DNA from: an uncultured Marinilabiliaceae bacterium
GTDB taxonomy: Bacteria > Bacteroidota > Bacteroidia > Bacteroidales > Marinilabiliaceae
Direction of reading: 5' to 3'
Length of the DNA stretch: 45,788 nt
NCBI GenBank assembly: GCA_937920475.1
Contig: CALEUX010000001.1
Span: 1 to 45,788, forward strand
Positions 45,743 through 45,788 of the stretch are shown in pieces. The number at the start of each line of letters is the position of its first letter. Positions within the stretch are counted from its first letter, which is position 1. The notes under the pieces were generated by a model that saw only the letters and a list, made by a program, of their open reading frames with translations, was not told where the DNA came from and did not search any database. Position numbers and translations under genes: made by a program.

Positions 45743-45788
45743 AAAATAAAATAACAACCGAAGCTTTTAACAATCCAAAATTAAAAAA

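Overview
The window looks like chromosomal DNA from a free-living, respiring Bacteroidota, probably Marinilabiliales or a related Bacteroidales group. This placement is inferred from several traits: an AT-rich composition, almost no Shine-Dalgarno sequences, Bacteroidota-type promoters (TTTG, about 20 bp, TAnnTTTG), families typical of the phylum (DUF4293, DUF349, DUF4922, SLAC1/TDT), and an intact 2-oxoglutarate dehydrogenase. No rRNA, tRNA, CRISPR array, prophage or intact insertion sequence was seen. One IS-end/MITE-like relic lies at 2861-2977.

Positions 1-7500 hold a CPBP membrane protease coupled to an ATP-grasp-like protein, a convergent patatin phospholipase, a small Cse60-like gene, and a leftward set of dipeptidase PepD, a SirB1-type transglutaminase-like protein and a nucleoside phosphorylase. 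A DUF4293 membrane protein follows. Positions 7500-15600 hold the odhA-odhB pair, an AddB-like nuclease with an iron-sulfur cysteine set, and trmD. Positions 15700-22300 hold a DUF349 protein, methylglyoxal synthase, CTP synthase with an unusual leader, and yidC. Positions 22500-29900 hold a Tat-exported Gfo/Idh/MocA oxidoreductase with a DUF1080 lipoprotein (a 3-keto-sugar pair), a YiiX-like hydrolase with a coiled-coil partner, and a thioredoxin-like/trxB/TDT operon divergent from a Crp/Fnr regulator.

The most coherent system fills 29999-45623 and looks like a cell-wall sugar scavenging and recycling locus. It holds a FadR/GntR regulator, MurQ etherase, a MurK/GlcNAc-type kinase, a secreted amidase, a GT2 glycosyltransferase, a DUF4922 protein with GalT/HIT-like motifs, a SpoIID/LytB protein, a secreted GH9-NodB fusion, an AmpG-like permease with a large insert, and a DUF1343 (NamZ/YbbC) exo-muramidase. 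The proposed flow is that secreted amidase, NamZ and GH9-NodB trim wall fragments, AmpG imports them, and the kinase and MurQ convert MurNAc to GlcNAc-6-phosphate. The roles of GT2, DUF4922 and SpoIID, which all lack visible signal peptides, are not explained by the known pathway. A nearly identical 15-bp site (ATGTA[T/A]TACAATTTT) lies in the kinase/amidase divergent promoter and again upstream of namZ, suggesting co-regulation.

Two families of degenerate, partly palindromic intergenic arrays also occur: a CCGGA-rich family at three sites and an AGTT/AACT-rich family at two sites.
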